Source: Streptomyces torulosus (lineage in GTDB: Bacteria > Actinomycetota > Actinomycetes > Streptomycetales > Streptomycetaceae). From it: a DNA stretch of 64,000 nucleotides. The stretch covers positions 1 to 64,000 of the forward strand of contig NZ_LIRK01000126.1 in assembly GCF_001419765.1 (NCBI RefSeq), written 5' to 3'. The translations under genes were made by a program, and so were the position numbers. How positions within the stretch are numbered: the first letter of the stretch is position 1; every line of letters begins with the position of its first letter. Below, piece after piece: positions 47,210 to 55,470 of this stretch. Under the pieces are notes generated by a model. That model saw nothing but the letters and a program-made list of their open reading frames with translations, ran no database searches and was not told the origin of the DNA.

Positions 47210-47608
47210 ATGAGTGCTGTTCCTCGTTCAGAGAAGCCGGCGGGCCGGTTCCGGCGCATGCTCGACCGGCTGTCCTCGTCCCAGGAGGACCTGGAGAGCG
47301 AGGAGCTGCGGGAGGACACGGACACCGCGGGCTGTACGCGGATCTGTGACTGCCACGACCGACAGATAGTGACGGTTACTGGTACCTTGCGCACGGTCAC
47401 GCTGCGCCCGCGGGCCGGTGTGCCGGCCCTGGAGGCCGAGCTGTTCGACGGTTCGGCCGCCCTGGACGTGGTGTGGCTCGGCAGGCGCTCCATCGTCGGG
47501 ATAGAGCCGGGGCGCAAGCTGATCGCATCCGGTCGGGTCTCGATGAGCCGGGGCCGTAGGGTGCTCTTCAACCCGAAGTACGAACTCAGACCGCTCGGAC
47601 GGGAGTAG
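47210..47608 (+). CDS. OB-fold nucleic-acid-binding domain protein
   Basis: This 132-residue protein has an OB-fold of the tRNA-anticodon/RecG-like type in residues about 50-130 (VTVTGTLRTVTLRP, then LEAELFDGSAALDVVWLGR). A CTRICDC cysteine cluster lies just before it. It is conserved beside DUF3159 and TrkA genes in actinobacteria. The role is unknown, with single-stranded DNA or RNA binding likely from the fold. The ATG has TAGGCT exactly 7 bases before it and no ribosome site, so it is probably leaderless. Confidence 0.87.
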   Translation: MSAVPRSEKPAGRFRRMLDRLSSSQEDLESEELREDTDTAGCTRICDCHDRQIVTVTGTLRTVTLRPRAGVPALEAELFDGSAALDVVWLGRRSIVGIEPGRKLIASGRVSMSRGRRVLFNPKYELRPLGRE

Positions 47609-47611
47609 CCG

Positions 47612-48379
47612 GTGACGTCGCTCGACAAGCCGACGGAGGACGCCGCCCGCGGCGCCCAGGACACGACCGGTGTCCAGGACGACCCCCAGGATTCCAGGGC
47701 GGTGACCGAGGCCGCGCTGTTCGAGGCCTTCGGCGGGGTGCGGGGCATGGTCGAGACCGTGCTGCCCGGCCTCCTCTTCGTCACCATCTACACGATCAAC
47801 AAGGACCTGCACTCGTCGGCCCTCGCGGCCCTCGGTGTCTCCCTGCTGCTGGTCGTGGTGCGGCTGGTCAGGAAGGACACCGTGAAGCACGCCTTCAGCG
47901 GTGTCTTCGGCGTCGCCTTCGGCGTGGTCTTCGCGATGATGACCGGCAACGCGAAGGACTTCTACCTGCCGGGCATGCTCTACACGCTCGGCATGGGCCT
48001 CACGTACATCATCACCACGCTCGCGGGCGTGCCGCTGATGGGGCTGATGCTCGGGCCGGTGTTCAAGGAGAACCTCTCCTGGCGGACCCGCAACCCCGGC
48101 CGCAAGAAGGCGTACGCGAAGGCGAGCTACGCCTGGGGCGCGATCCTGCTCGGCAAGTGCGCCATCCTCTTCCCGCTGTACTGGTGGGCCGACACCGAGC
48201 AGCTCGGCTGGGTGCTCGTCGCGCTGAAGATCCCGCCGTTCCTGCTGGCCGTCTGGCTGACCTGGGTGTTCCTGGCCAAGGCGCCGGCGCCGATCGACGT
48301 GTTCGCGGAGATGGAGGCGGCCGAGCAGGCCGAGAAGGAGCGCAAGGCCGCCGAGCGGGCGGCCCACACGGGCGACTGA
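47612..48379 (+). CDS. DUF3159 integral membrane protein
   Basis: The 255-residue protein has five or six transmembrane helices (for example VLPGLLFVTIYTIN, ALGVSLLLVVVRLV, AFSGVFGVAFGVVFAMM, IPPFLLAVWLTWVFL). A charged C-terminal helix follows. DUF3159 is conserved in actinobacteria next to an OB-fold gene and TrkA proteins, so it may belong to the same ion-transport module; no function is established. It starts at GTG 47612, 3 bases after the OB gene, and is cotranscribed with it. Confidence 0.88.
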   Translation: MTSLDKPTEDAARGAQDTTGVQDDPQDSRAVTEAALFEAFGGVRGMVETVLPGLLFVTIYTINKDLHSSALAALGVSLLLVVVRLVRKDTVKHAFSGVFGVAFGVVFAMMTGNAKDFYLPGMLYTLGMGLTYIITTLAGVPLMGLMLGPVFKENLSWRTRNPGRKKAYAKASYAWGAILLGKCAILFPLYWWADTEQLGWVLVALKIPPFLLAVWLTWVFLAKAPAPIDVFAEMEAAEQAEKERKAAERAAHTGD

Positions 48380-48382
48380 ACC

Positions 48383-48482
48383 ACGGACGAGGCACCGGCG
48401 GCCGATCCACGGAGGAAGCGCCGACGGCCGGCTCTCAGACGAAAGCGCCGGCGGCCGCTCCTCGGTCGAAGGCACTGCCGAC
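48383..48482. repeat. Degenerate ~28-bp tandem repeats after the DUF3159 gene
   Basis: About four imperfect copies of a unit with the core GAAGCGCCGGCGGCCG follow the stop codon. They lead directly into the long palindrome at 48483-48540. Their boundaries are approximate. Confidence 0.5.
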
Positions 48483-48540
48483 CGAACCACGCGCGAAGGG
48501 GCGCCCGGAGATCTCCGGGCGCCCCTTCGCGCGTGGTTCG
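48483..48540. terminator. 58-bp perfect palindrome acting as bidirectional terminator
   Basis: Arms 48483-48511 and 48512-48540 (29 bases each) are exact reverse complements with no spacer. It begins CGAACCACGCGCGAAGGGGC and ends 5 bases before the stop of the opposing TrkA gene. It is far longer than needed for termination. Confidence 0.85.
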
Positions 48541-48545
48541 GTGGG

Positions 48546-49223
48546 TCAGCTCGTCGCGTCCTCGCGGCGGACCGACAGCAGATCCTCCAGCTGTTCCTCG
48601 CGGGCCTGGGCGGCGACGAAGAGGAGCTCGTCGCCGGCTTCTAGGGAGTCCTCCTGGGTCGGGGTGAGGACCCGGGTGCCGCGGATGATCGTCACCAGGG
48701 ACGTGTCCTCCGGCCACTCGACCTCGCCCACCTGCGTGCCGGCCAGCGCCGACTCCGGCGGGAGGGTCAGCTCGACCAGGTTGGCGTCACCGTGGCTGAA
48801 GCGGAGCAGACGCACCAGGTCGCCGACGCTCACCGCCTCCTCGACCAGGGCCGACATCAGCCGGGGCGTCGACACGGCGACGTCCACGCCCCACGACTCG
48901 TTGAACAGCCATTCGTTCTTCGGGTTGTTGACGCGGGCGACCACACGCGGGACGCCGTACTCCGTCTTCGCCAGCAGCGAGACGACCAGGTTGACCTTGT
49001 CGTCGCCCGTCGCGGCGATCACTACGTTGCAGCGCTGCAGCGCGGCCTCGTCCAGCGAGGTGATCTCGCAGGCGTCGGCCAGCAGCCACTCCGCCATGGG
49101 GACGCGCTCGACCGAGATCGCGGTCGGCGCCTTGTCGATGAGCAGGATCTCGTGGCCGTTCTCCAGCAGTTCGCCCGCGATCGAGCGGCCCACCGCACCG
49201 GCTCCGGCAATGGCGACCCTCAT
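48546..49223 (-). CDS. TrkA-family potassium uptake regulator (CeoC)
   Basis: This 225-residue cytoplasmic RCK protein has a Rossmann NAD-binding domain starting MRVAIAGAGAVGRSIAGELL (GxGxxG) and Asp at the end of strand 2 (LLIDKAP). A C-terminal RCK_C (TrkA_C) domain spans about 140-220. RCK_C domains in several bacteria bind cyclic di-AMP. It should gate a potassium channel or transporter. It overlaps its paralogue by one base (TGATG), forming the ceoB-ceoC pair known in actinobacteria. The KimA-like transporter lies nearby in the opposite orientation. Confidence 0.92.
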   Translation of the reverse strand: MRVAIAGAGAVGRSIAGELLENGHEILLIDKAPTAISVERVPMAEWLLADACEITSLDEAALQRCNVVIAATGDDKVNLVVSLLAKTEYGVPRVVARVNNPKNEWLFNESWGVDVAVSTPRLMSALVEEAVSVGDLVRLLRFSHGDANLVELTLPPESALAGTQVGEVEWPEDTSLVTIIRGTRVLTPTQEDSLEAGDELLFVAAQAREEQLEDLLSVRREDATS

Positions 49224-49894
49224 CAGTGACCGCCCTCCTCGTCGGGACCCTCGGCGAAGGAGGCCTCGACCTTCTCGACGTCGTCCGTACGCATCATCAC
49301 GTGCACCAGGTCGCCCTCCTGCAGCACCGTCTGCGAGGTGGGCAGGATGGCCTCACCCAGGCGGGTGAGGAACGCGACGCGGACGCCCGTCTCCTCCTGC
49401 ATCTTGCTGATCTTGTGGCCCACCCAGGCCGAGGAGGCGTGCACCTCGGCGAGCTGGACGCCCCCGGTGGGGTCGCGCCACAGCGGTTCGGACCCGGCGG
49501 GCAGCAGCCGGCGGAGCATCTGGTCGGCCGTCCAGCGGACCGTGGCGACCGTGGGGATGCCCAGACGCTGGTAGACCTCGGCGCGGCGGGGGTCGTAGAT
49601 CCTCGCCGCCACGTTCTCGATGCCGAACATCTCGCGGGCGACGCGGGCGGCGATGATGTTCGAGTTGTCGCCGCTGGAGACGGCCGCGAACGCGCCCGCC
49701 TCCTCGATGCCCGCCTCACGCAGGGTGTCGCGATCGAAGCCGACACCGGTGACACGGCGGCCACCGAATCCCGAGCCCAGACGACGGAAGGCAGTGGGGT
49801 CCTGGTCGATCACGGCGACCGTGTGCCCCTGTTGCTCCAGGGTCTGGGCGAGGGTCGACCCCACTCGCCCGCAGCCCATGATGACGATGTGCAC
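49223..49894 (-). CDS. TrkA-family potassium uptake regulator (CeoB)
   Basis: The 223-residue RCK protein starts at a GTG (HIVIMGCGRVGSTLAQTL) with a GGAAGGA site upstream. The nucleotide-binding GxGxxG is followed by the acidic VIDQDPTAF. The RCK_C domain spans about 135-215 (PTGGVQLAEVHASSAWVGHK). It probably forms a hetero-oligomeric ring with the next gene product and controls K+ flow. No transmembrane TrkH/TrkG subunit is encoded here, so the partner may be the nearby KimA-like protein or an unlinked channel. Confidence 0.92.
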   Translation of the reverse strand: MHIVIMGCGRVGSTLAQTLEQQGHTVAVIDQDPTAFRRLGSGFGGRRVTGVGFDRDTLREAGIEEAGAFAAVSSGDNSNIIAARVAREMFGIENVAARIYDPRRAEVYQRLGIPTVATVRWTADQMLRRLLPAGSEPLWRDPTGGVQLAEVHASSAWVGHKISKMQEETGVRVAFLTRLGEAILPTSQTVLQEGDLVHVMMRTDDVEKVEASFAEGPDEEGGH

Positions 49895-50011
49895 GACCGT
49901 CCTTCCGGTGTCAATAGCTGGTGTTCAGCCGAAACGGCAAAAACAGGGTCTCAGACCGTGGCCCAAGCTACACACGCGCGGTCCGCCAAGGGCACCCCCG
50001 TGCAGCACCCG

Positions 50012-50122
50012 TCAGGTGGGCGAGCGCCGACGGCTGATCCGGCGGACGCTGATCATCGTCAGGACACCGAGGCCGACGAGGGACACGAGTGCGCCGATCA
50101 GCTCCGCGGTCGCCGCCTGCAT
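50012..50122 (-). CDS. 36-residue single-helix membrane protein
   Basis: A very short gene reads MQAATAELIGALVSLVGLGV then LTMISVRRISRRRSPT. It is one transmembrane helix (about residues 7-25) followed by an Arg-rich cytoplasmic end, like small K+-transport subunits such as KdpF. A strong GGAGG ribosome site lies 5 bases before the ATG, and codons end in G/C as in real genes here. It precedes ceoB in the same direction (117 bases away) and is divergent from the KimA-like gene. A role as a regulatory subunit of one of these is inferred only from position. Confidence 0.7.
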   Translation of the reverse strand: MQAATAELIGALVSLVGLGVLTMISVRRISRRRSPT

Positions 50123-50193
50123 GGGGCCTCCAGAGATGAGGTGGGACGGGATTCGTCATATAGACATCAGGACGCCCCCATTAGGCCTGAGGA

Positions 50194-50263
50194 TGCGTCA
50201 CGTGACGCACCTCGCAGTGACGCCCGGGGAGATTTCACCCAGGGGCCCGCCGGGATTTCACCC
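50194..50263. promoter_or_regulatory. Operator-like region upstream of the KimA-like gene
   Basis: TGCGTCACGTGACGCA (50194-50209) is a perfect 16-base palindrome. Downstream, GATTTCACCC occurs twice (50230s: 50231-50240, and 50254-50263), 23 bases apart, about two helical turns. These lie 42-111 bases before the transporter start and are likely regulator sites. Confidence 0.5.
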
Positions 50264-50304
50264 GGATGTGCCCAGAACCAGTCGGGGCGCTTACGATCCT
50301 CTGC

Positions 50305-52368
50305 GTGTCCAAACTGACCGACCTGCCCAAACGGATTCTGATCGGGCGCGCTCTGCGCAGCGACCGGCTCGGCGAAACGCTCCTGCCGAAGCGCATCGCA
50401 CTTCCCGTCTTCGCCTCCGACCCGCTCTCGTCCGTGGCGTACGCACCCGGCGAGGTTCTGCTGGTCCTCTCCATCGCGGGCGTGTCGGCCTACCACTTCA
50501 GCCCCTGGATCGCCGTCGCCGTCGTCGTGCTGATGTTCACCGTGGTGGCGTCCTACCGGCAGAACGTGCACGCCTATCCGAGCGGCGGCGGCGACTACGA
50601 GGTGGCGAACACCAACCTCGGTCCCAAGGCCGGTCTCACCGTCGCCAGCGCGCTCCTCGTCGACTACGTCCTCACCGTCGCCGTGTCGATCTCCTCCGGG
50701 GTGGAGAACCTCGGCTCGGCCATCCCCTTCTTCGTCGAGCACAAGGTGCTGTGCGCGGTCGGCATCATCGTGCTGCTCACGCTGATGAACCTGCGCGGGG
50801 TGAAGGAGTCCGGCAAGCTCTTCGCGATCCCGACGTACGTCTTCGTCGTCGGCGTCTTCGCGATGATCGCCTGGGGTGCCTACCGCGGGCTGGTCCTCGA
50901 CGAGACGATGCGGGCACCCACCGCGGACCTGGAGATCAAAGCCGAGCACGAGGGACTCGCCGGCTTCGCGCTGGTCTTCCTGCTGCTGCGCGCCTTCTCC
51001 TCCGGCTGCGCCGCGCTGACCGGCGTCGAGGCCATCTCCAACGGCGTCCCCGCCTTCCGCAAGCCCAAGTCGAAGAACGCGGCCAGCACGCTCGCCGCGA
51101 TGGGCCTGCTCGCCGTCACCATGTTCTGCGGCATCATCGGCCTCGCCATGGCCACCAACGTGCGGATGGCCGAGAACCCGGCGGTCGACCTCGTGCGCGA
51201 CGGCACCCCGGTCGGCGAGTCCTACGTCCAGAACCCGGTGATCTCGCAGGTCGCGGCCGCCGTCTTCGGCGACGGAACGTTCTTCTTCATCGTGCTGGCC
51301 GCCGCCACCGCCCTGGTCCTCTTCCTGGCCGCCAACACCGCGTACAACGGCTTCCCGCTGCTCGGCTCGATCCTCGCCCAGGACCGCTACCTGCCGCGAC
51401 AGCTGCACACCCGCGGCGACCGCCTCGCCTTCTCCAACGGCATCGTGCTCCTCGCGGGCGCCGCCGTACTGCTGGTGTGGATCTACGGCGCCGACTCGAC
51501 CCGTCTGATCCAGCTGTACATCGTCGGCGTGTTCGTCTCCTTCACGCTGAGCCAGACGGGCATGGTCCGGCACTGGAACCGCCATCTGCGCACCGAGAAG
51601 GACCAGGCCAAGCGGCGCCACATGGTCCGCTCGCGGGCCATCAACGCCTTCGGCGCCTTCTTCACCGGGCTCGTCCTGATCGTCGTCCTCGTCACCAAGT
51701 TCACTCACGGTGCCTGGGTCGCCCTGCTCGGCATGGTGATCTTCTACGCGACGATGACCGCGATCCGTAAGCACTACGACCGGGTCGCCGCGGAGATCGC
51801 CGCCCCCGAGGGCCCCAGCGACGACGTCGTACGGCCGTCCAGGGTCCACTCCGTGGTGCTGATCTCCAAGATCCACCGCCCGACCCTGCGGGCCCTCGCC
51901 TACGCCAAGCTGATGCGCTCGCACACCCTGGAGGCGCTCAGCGTCAACGTCGACCCGGCCGAGACCAAGGCGCTCCAGGAGGAGTGGAACCGGCGCGGCA
52001 TCGACGTACCGCTGAAGGTCCTCGACTCGCCGTACCGGGAGGTCACCCGGCCGGTCATCGAGTACGTCAAGGGGCTGCGCAAGGAGTCCCCGCGCGACGC
52101 GGTGTCGGTCATCATCCCCGAGTACGTGGTCGGCCACTGGTACGAGCATCTGCTGCACAACCAGAGCGCGCTCCGGCTCAAGGGACGCCTGCTGTTCACG
52201 CCGGGTGTCATGGTGACCTCCGTGCCGTACCAGCTGGAGTCCTCCGAGGTCGCCAAGCGGCGCGCGCGCAAGCGGCAGGAGTGGAACGCGCCGGGTTCGG
52301 TACGGCGTGGTCCGGCGCACGAGCAGTCCAAGACACCGGCGAAGGAGTCCTCGGCCAACCAGAGCTGA
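50305..52368 (+). CDS. KimA-like APC-superfamily potassium transporter
   Basis: This 687-residue permease has about 12 transmembrane helices in residues 30-480. A cytoplasmic C-terminal domain (about 495-650) follows. Key segments such as SDPLSSVAYAPGEVLL, YRQNVHAYPSGGGDYEVANT, LLVDYVLTVAVSISSG and SSGCAALTGVEAISNGVPAF closely match Bacillus subtilis KimA, a high-affinity K+/H+ symporter inhibited by cyclic di-AMP. Older annotation calls such proteins amino-acid permeases. Its place beside ceoBC supports a potassium role. The GTG start has TACGAT exactly 7 bases upstream and no ribosome site, so it is probably leaderless. Confidence 0.88.
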   Translation: MSKLTDLPKRILIGRALRSDRLGETLLPKRIALPVFASDPLSSVAYAPGEVLLVLSIAGVSAYHFSPWIAVAVVVLMFTVVASYRQNVHAYPSGGGDYEVANTNLGPKAGLTVASALLVDYVLTVAVSISSGVENLGSAIPFFVEHKVLCAVGIIVLLTLMNLRGVKESGKLFAIPTYVFVVGVFAMIAWGAYRGLVLDETMRAPTADLEIKAEHEGLAGFALVFLLLRAFSSGCAALTGVEAISNGVPAFRKPKSKNAASTLAAMGLLAVTMFCGIIGLAMATNVRMAENPAVDLVRDGTPVGESYVQNPVISQVAAAVFGDGTFFFIVLAAATALVLFLAANTAYNGFPLLGSILAQDRYLPRQLHTRGDRLAFSNGIVLLAGAAVLLVWIYGADSTRLIQLYIVGVFVSFTLSQTGMVRHWNRHLRTEKDQAKRRHMVRSRAINAFGAFFTGLVLIVVLVTKFTHGAWVALLGMVIFYATMTAIRKHYDRVAAEIAAPEGPSDDVVRPSRVHSVVLISKIHRPTLRALAYAKLMRSHTLEALSVNVDPAETKALQEEWNRRGIDVPLKVLDSPYREVTRPVIEYVKGLRKESPRDAVSVIIPEYVVGHWYEHLLHNQSALRLKGRLLFTPGVMVTSVPYQLESSEVAKRRARKRQEWNAPGSVRRGPAHEQSKTPAKESSANQS

Positions 52369-52504
52369 GTCACCGGTCACCGGGAGCGGCGCCTCGTGAG
52401 GGCGGGGCGCCGCTCCTGTGGTCGGCGGCCGGACGGCACCCACGTAGACTGGTGGGCTGTTGTCCGGCCGTTGTCGCTTCCCTCTCTCCTGGAGTCACCC
52501 CGCC

Positions 52505-53833
52505 ATGCAGGCAGAACCGAAGAAATCGCTGGTGGGGGAGGAGTACGAGGTCGAGGTCGGCCTCGTCGCCCATGGTGGCCACTGCATCGCCCGTACGGCG
52601 GAGGGCCAGGTCCTCTTCGTCCGGCACACGCTGCCCGGTGAGCGCGTCGTGGCCCGGGTGACCGAGGGCGAGGAGGGTGCGCGCTTCCTGCGGGCCGACG
52701 CCGTCGAGGTGCTCGACGCGGCCAAGGACCGCATCGAGGCGCCCTGCCCCTACGCCGGCCCCGGCCGGTGCGGTGGCTGCGACTGGCAGCACGTGAAGCC
52801 GGGCGCGCAGCGCCGCTTCAAGGGCGAGGTCCTCGCCGAGCAGCTGCGGCGGCTCGCGGGCCTCACGCCCGAGGAAGCGGGGTGGGACGGCACGGTGATG
52901 CCGGCCGAGGGCGACAAGGTCCCGGCGGGCGAGGTCCCGGCGTGGCGCACGCGCGTGCAGTACGCGGTGGACGCCTCGGGGCGCGCGGGTCTGCGCCGTC
53001 ACCGCTCACACGAGGTCGAGCCGATCGACCACTGCATGATCGCGGCGCCGGGCGTGAGCGAGCTGGGTATCGAGAAGCGGGACTGGTCCGGCATGGAGTC
53101 GGTCGACGCGATCGCGGCGACGGGTTCGCAGGACCGCCAGGTGATCCTCACGCCGAAGCCGGGGGCGCGGCTGCCGATCGTGGAGCTGGACAAGCCGGTG
53201 TCGGTGATGCGGGTCGGGGAGAAGGACCGGGGTGTGCACCGCGTCCACGGGCGCCCCTTCGTCCGTGAGCGCGCCGACGACCGCACGTACCGGGTCGGGA
53301 GCGGTGGTTTCTGGCAGGTCCACCCCAAGGCCGCGGACACCCTCGTCAAGGCCGTCATGCAGGGCCTGCTGCCCCGCAAGGGCGACACCGCGCTCGACCT
53401 GTACTGCGGGGTCGGGCTGTTCGCGGGCGCCCTCGCCGACCGGGTCGGCGAGAAGGGGGCCGTCCTCGGCATCGAGTCCGGCAAACGGGCGGTCGAGGAC
53501 GCGCGGCACAACCTCGCGGAGTTCGACCGCGTACGGATCGAGCTGGGCAAGGTCGAGGCGGTGCTGCCGCGCACCGGGATCACCGAGGTCGACCTCGTCG
53601 TCCTGGACCCGCCCCGCGCGGGCGCGGGCCGCAAGACGGTGGAGCACCTCTCCACGCTGGGCGCCCGCCGCATCGCCTACGTCGCCTGCGACCCGGCCGC
53701 CCTGGCACGCGACCTCGGGTACTTCCGCGAGGGGGGTTATCGGGTGCGGATGCTGAGGGCGTTCGATCTGTTTCCGATGACGCATCACTTGGAGTGCGTG
53801 GCGATTCTGGAGCCTGCGGGGAAGCGTGCCTGA
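52505..53833 (+). CDS. Class I SAM-dependent RNA methyltransferase (TrmA/RlmCD family)
   Basis: This 442-residue enzyme should make 5-methyluridine in tRNA or 23S rRNA. It has an N-terminal TRAM domain (about residues 5-62). A possible [4Fe-4S] site is formed by APCPYAGPGRCGGCDW (near 80-95). The SAM-binding motif ALDLYCGVGLFAG lies near residue 296. The catalytic cysteine region is YVACDPAALARDL, preceded by LDPPRAGAG. The C-terminal MTHHLECVAIL holds the catalytic Glu. Which uridine is modified cannot be told. It is the last gene of the conserved block before accessory DNA. Confidence 0.93.
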   Translation: MQAEPKKSLVGEEYEVEVGLVAHGGHCIARTAEGQVLFVRHTLPGERVVARVTEGEEGARFLRADAVEVLDAAKDRIEAPCPYAGPGRCGGCDWQHVKPGAQRRFKGEVLAEQLRRLAGLTPEEAGWDGTVMPAEGDKVPAGEVPAWRTRVQYAVDASGRAGLRRHRSHEVEPIDHCMIAAPGVSELGIEKRDWSGMESVDAIAATGSQDRQVILTPKPGARLPIVELDKPVSVMRVGEKDRGVHRVHGRPFVRERADDRTYRVGSGGFWQVHPKAADTLVKAVMQGLLPRKGDTALDLYCGVGLFAGALADRVGEKGAVLGIESGKRAVEDARHNLAEFDRVRIELGKVEAVLPRTGITEVDLVVLDPPRAGAGRKTVEHLSTLGARRIAYVACDPAALARDLGYFREGGYRVRMLRAFDLFPMTHHLECVAILEPAGKRA

Positions 53834-54488
53834 CCTGCGGGTTTGTGGAAGCTGGGGATGATTTCGACGTCCCTGCCAGTGGAAACAGATCGAGGCGTGA
53901 CGGCTTGGCCCTAAGGCCTCTGGCCTGGGCTTTCCCGATGCTGTGGCTGATTGTTGCCTGCTCTGAGGACGGGGCGTCCTGGAAGCAGGAGAGAGGTCGA
54001 CCGCGTCTCGAATACGTGGGGCAGGCCCGGAGCGGTCGCCCCGCCGGGATCTTCCAGCGTGTGGTCGAGGTGACTCAACCCCATCGAGTCGCGCCTCCGG
54101 TCCGGATGGAAGAACTGTCCGACCAGCTTCCGCTCCGACACGGGAACGCAGTTGACCGGTCCGGCGTGTTGACGAAGCGGTCCGGCGAAGTGTTGAACGG
54201 CCTTACCACGCCCCGTGCTGATCTGGCCCCGGTCATGGCCCAGTTGAAGGAAAGGGTGGGCGGTGTCCGGATCCTCGGCAGAGTGCGGGAACTGTTCCTG
54301 GAGCAGAGAGACGCCACAGGACTGGCATTTCAACTGGGCGGATCCGACCGGAGCATCATTGAAGAGGCGAAGTTCCCGGAAGATTGAAGAGGCGAAGTTC
54401 CCGGAAGAGGGCGGGGACAGATCCCCGTCCTCGCCACTCTGCCGGGACATCCGGCGCACGAGGACCACCTCGTCGCTCACGTGCGCAG
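53834..54488. other. Decayed or non-coding accessory DNA
   Basis: Frames of 150-200 codons exist on both strands here, but none has Streptomyces codon bias or a recognisable domain. G+C content is visibly lower than in the flanking core genes. A 25-base tandem duplication lies near its end. I read it as remnants of past insertion events. Confidence 0.5.
54358..54407. repeat. Perfect 25-bp tandem duplication
   Basis: Two identical 25-base units (54358-54382 and 54383-54407) begin ATTGAAGAGGCGAAGTTCCC. The second copy shifts any reading frame that crosses it, since 25 is not a multiple of three. Confidence 0.9.
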
Positions 54489-54722
54489 CGCTTCTCCGAC
54501 TGGATCGGAGGTGACGCGGAGCATCTCGCGAAGCGTGTATTCCACAAGGGCGACCAGTAACTGTTCATCGCCAACGTGAACCGCCTGTCGGCTGAGGACA
54601 CGTTGGGGGTCGACTTGATCCATCACCACGTGAGCCAGGACAGCTTCATCCTTGTCCAGTACAAGAAGATGGGTCAGGACGGAGCCGGGCGCAGTGATTC
54701 AAGGAACCCTCGGCTCTGCTGA
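54489..54722 (+). pseudogene. C-terminal remnant of a gene with an in-frame stop
   Basis: In one frame this reads RFSDWIGGDAEHLAKRVFHK then GDQ, a TAA stop at about 54558, and continues LFIANVNRLSAEDTLGVDL, IHHHVSQDSFILVQYKKMGQ to a TGA at 54720-54722. The second part looks like a genuine protein end (GVDLIxxH...FILVQYKKM), so the TAA is probably a disabling mutation. The family is not identified. No intact upstream part is seen. Confidence 0.5.
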
Positions 54723-54793
54723 TGGTCGTCGTCTGCCTCAGCGGTTTGGTTGCGATCGGACTTCTGCCCTGACGGAAAGCCGGGCGATTCCCG

Positions 54794-55210
54794 TCAGATC
54801 TTGATCACGGTGACCCGTGTCCCGCAGAGGGTGGTGAGGTCCTCCGGGTCGGAGGTGAGCACGGTGGTGGGGCCTGGGGCGGAGAGCGCGGTCGCGGCGA
54901 GTATGGCGTCGATGGCGTATGTGTGGCCGTGGACTCCGGCGTCGGCGAGGAGTGTGGCGGCGTGCCGGGCGAGCGGCTCGGTGACCGGTTCCACGACCAG
55001 CCGGGAGAGGGTCCACTCGAGGGCGGGGCGGTTGATCCGGGGGTGGATGACCTCGACCAGGGTGGCCGCGGAGGTGATGACCCGGAGATCGTCGGCGCGG
55101 GCGAGGGCGAGCCAGGTGGTGACCGTGCGGTCGCGCAGGACGGCCTTCGCCAGTCCTTCGCTGTCCAGGACGAGGGTGCCGCCCGGGACCGCGGGGGAGG
55201 TGCGAGTCAC
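54794..55210 (-). CDS. PIN-domain toxin (VapC-like ribonuclease)
   Basis: The 138-residue protein is a PIN-domain nuclease, probably a toxin that cuts RNA. The four acidic residues of the metal site are present: Asp16 in LVLDSEGLAKA, Glu53 in ATLVEVIHP, Asp101 in YAIDAILAATAL and Asp121 in LTSDPEDL. It starts at GTG 55210 and overlaps the upstream antitoxin gene by 4 bases, the usual antitoxin-first order. It lies in accessory DNA next to a decayed gene. Confidence 0.87.
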   Translation of the reverse strand: MTRTSPAVPGGTLVLDSEGLAKAVLRDRTVTTWLALARADDLRVITSAATLVEVIHPRINRPALEWTLSRLVVEPVTEPLARHAATLLADAGVHGHTYAIDAILAATALSAPGPTTVLTSDPEDLTTLCGTRVTVIKI

Positions 55211-55470
55211 GCGGCGTCCGCCCGGCCCGAGCCCTGCTGCCGCCGGGCCTGGTGGAGTTCTTCGCGCAGGGCCTGGATCTCCTCGTCGGTGATGGGGCCG
55301 TGTTCTGCTTCCGCGGTGGCGATGAGCTCGTTGAGATTGTCGCGCTCGATCTGGCGGGCGACCGCAGCGGCGACGTAGGCGGAGAGGCCGGAGGGGCCGC
55401 TGCGGTCGCGGGCAGCCTCGGCGATGTCCCGCGGCATGGTGATGGAGTACTTGCCGGTAGCTTCACTCAT
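55207..55470 (-). CDS. Antitoxin of the PIN-toxin pair (ribbon-helix-helix type)
   Basis: This 87-residue protein has an N-terminal ribbon-helix-helix-like segment (KYSITMPRDIAEAARDRSG, then LSAYVAAAVARQIERDN), which should bind operator DNA. A C-terminal helix rich in Glu and Arg (DEEIQALREELHQARRQQG) should wrap the toxin. The ATG at 55470 was chosen because TAGGAT lies exactly 7 bases before it, which fits a leaderless mRNA (or an AGGATGG ribosome site). An in-frame ATG lies 9 bases earlier. Confidence 0.83.
   Translation of the reverse strand: MSEATGKYSITMPRDIAEAARDRSGPSGLSAYVAAAVARQIERDNLNELIATAEAEHGPITDEEIQALREELHQARRQQGSGRADAA

Noticed and set aside
53911-54480. 189-codon minus-strand frame in the accessory region
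   Set aside because: No recognisable domain, atypical codon use, and it crosses the 25-base duplication.
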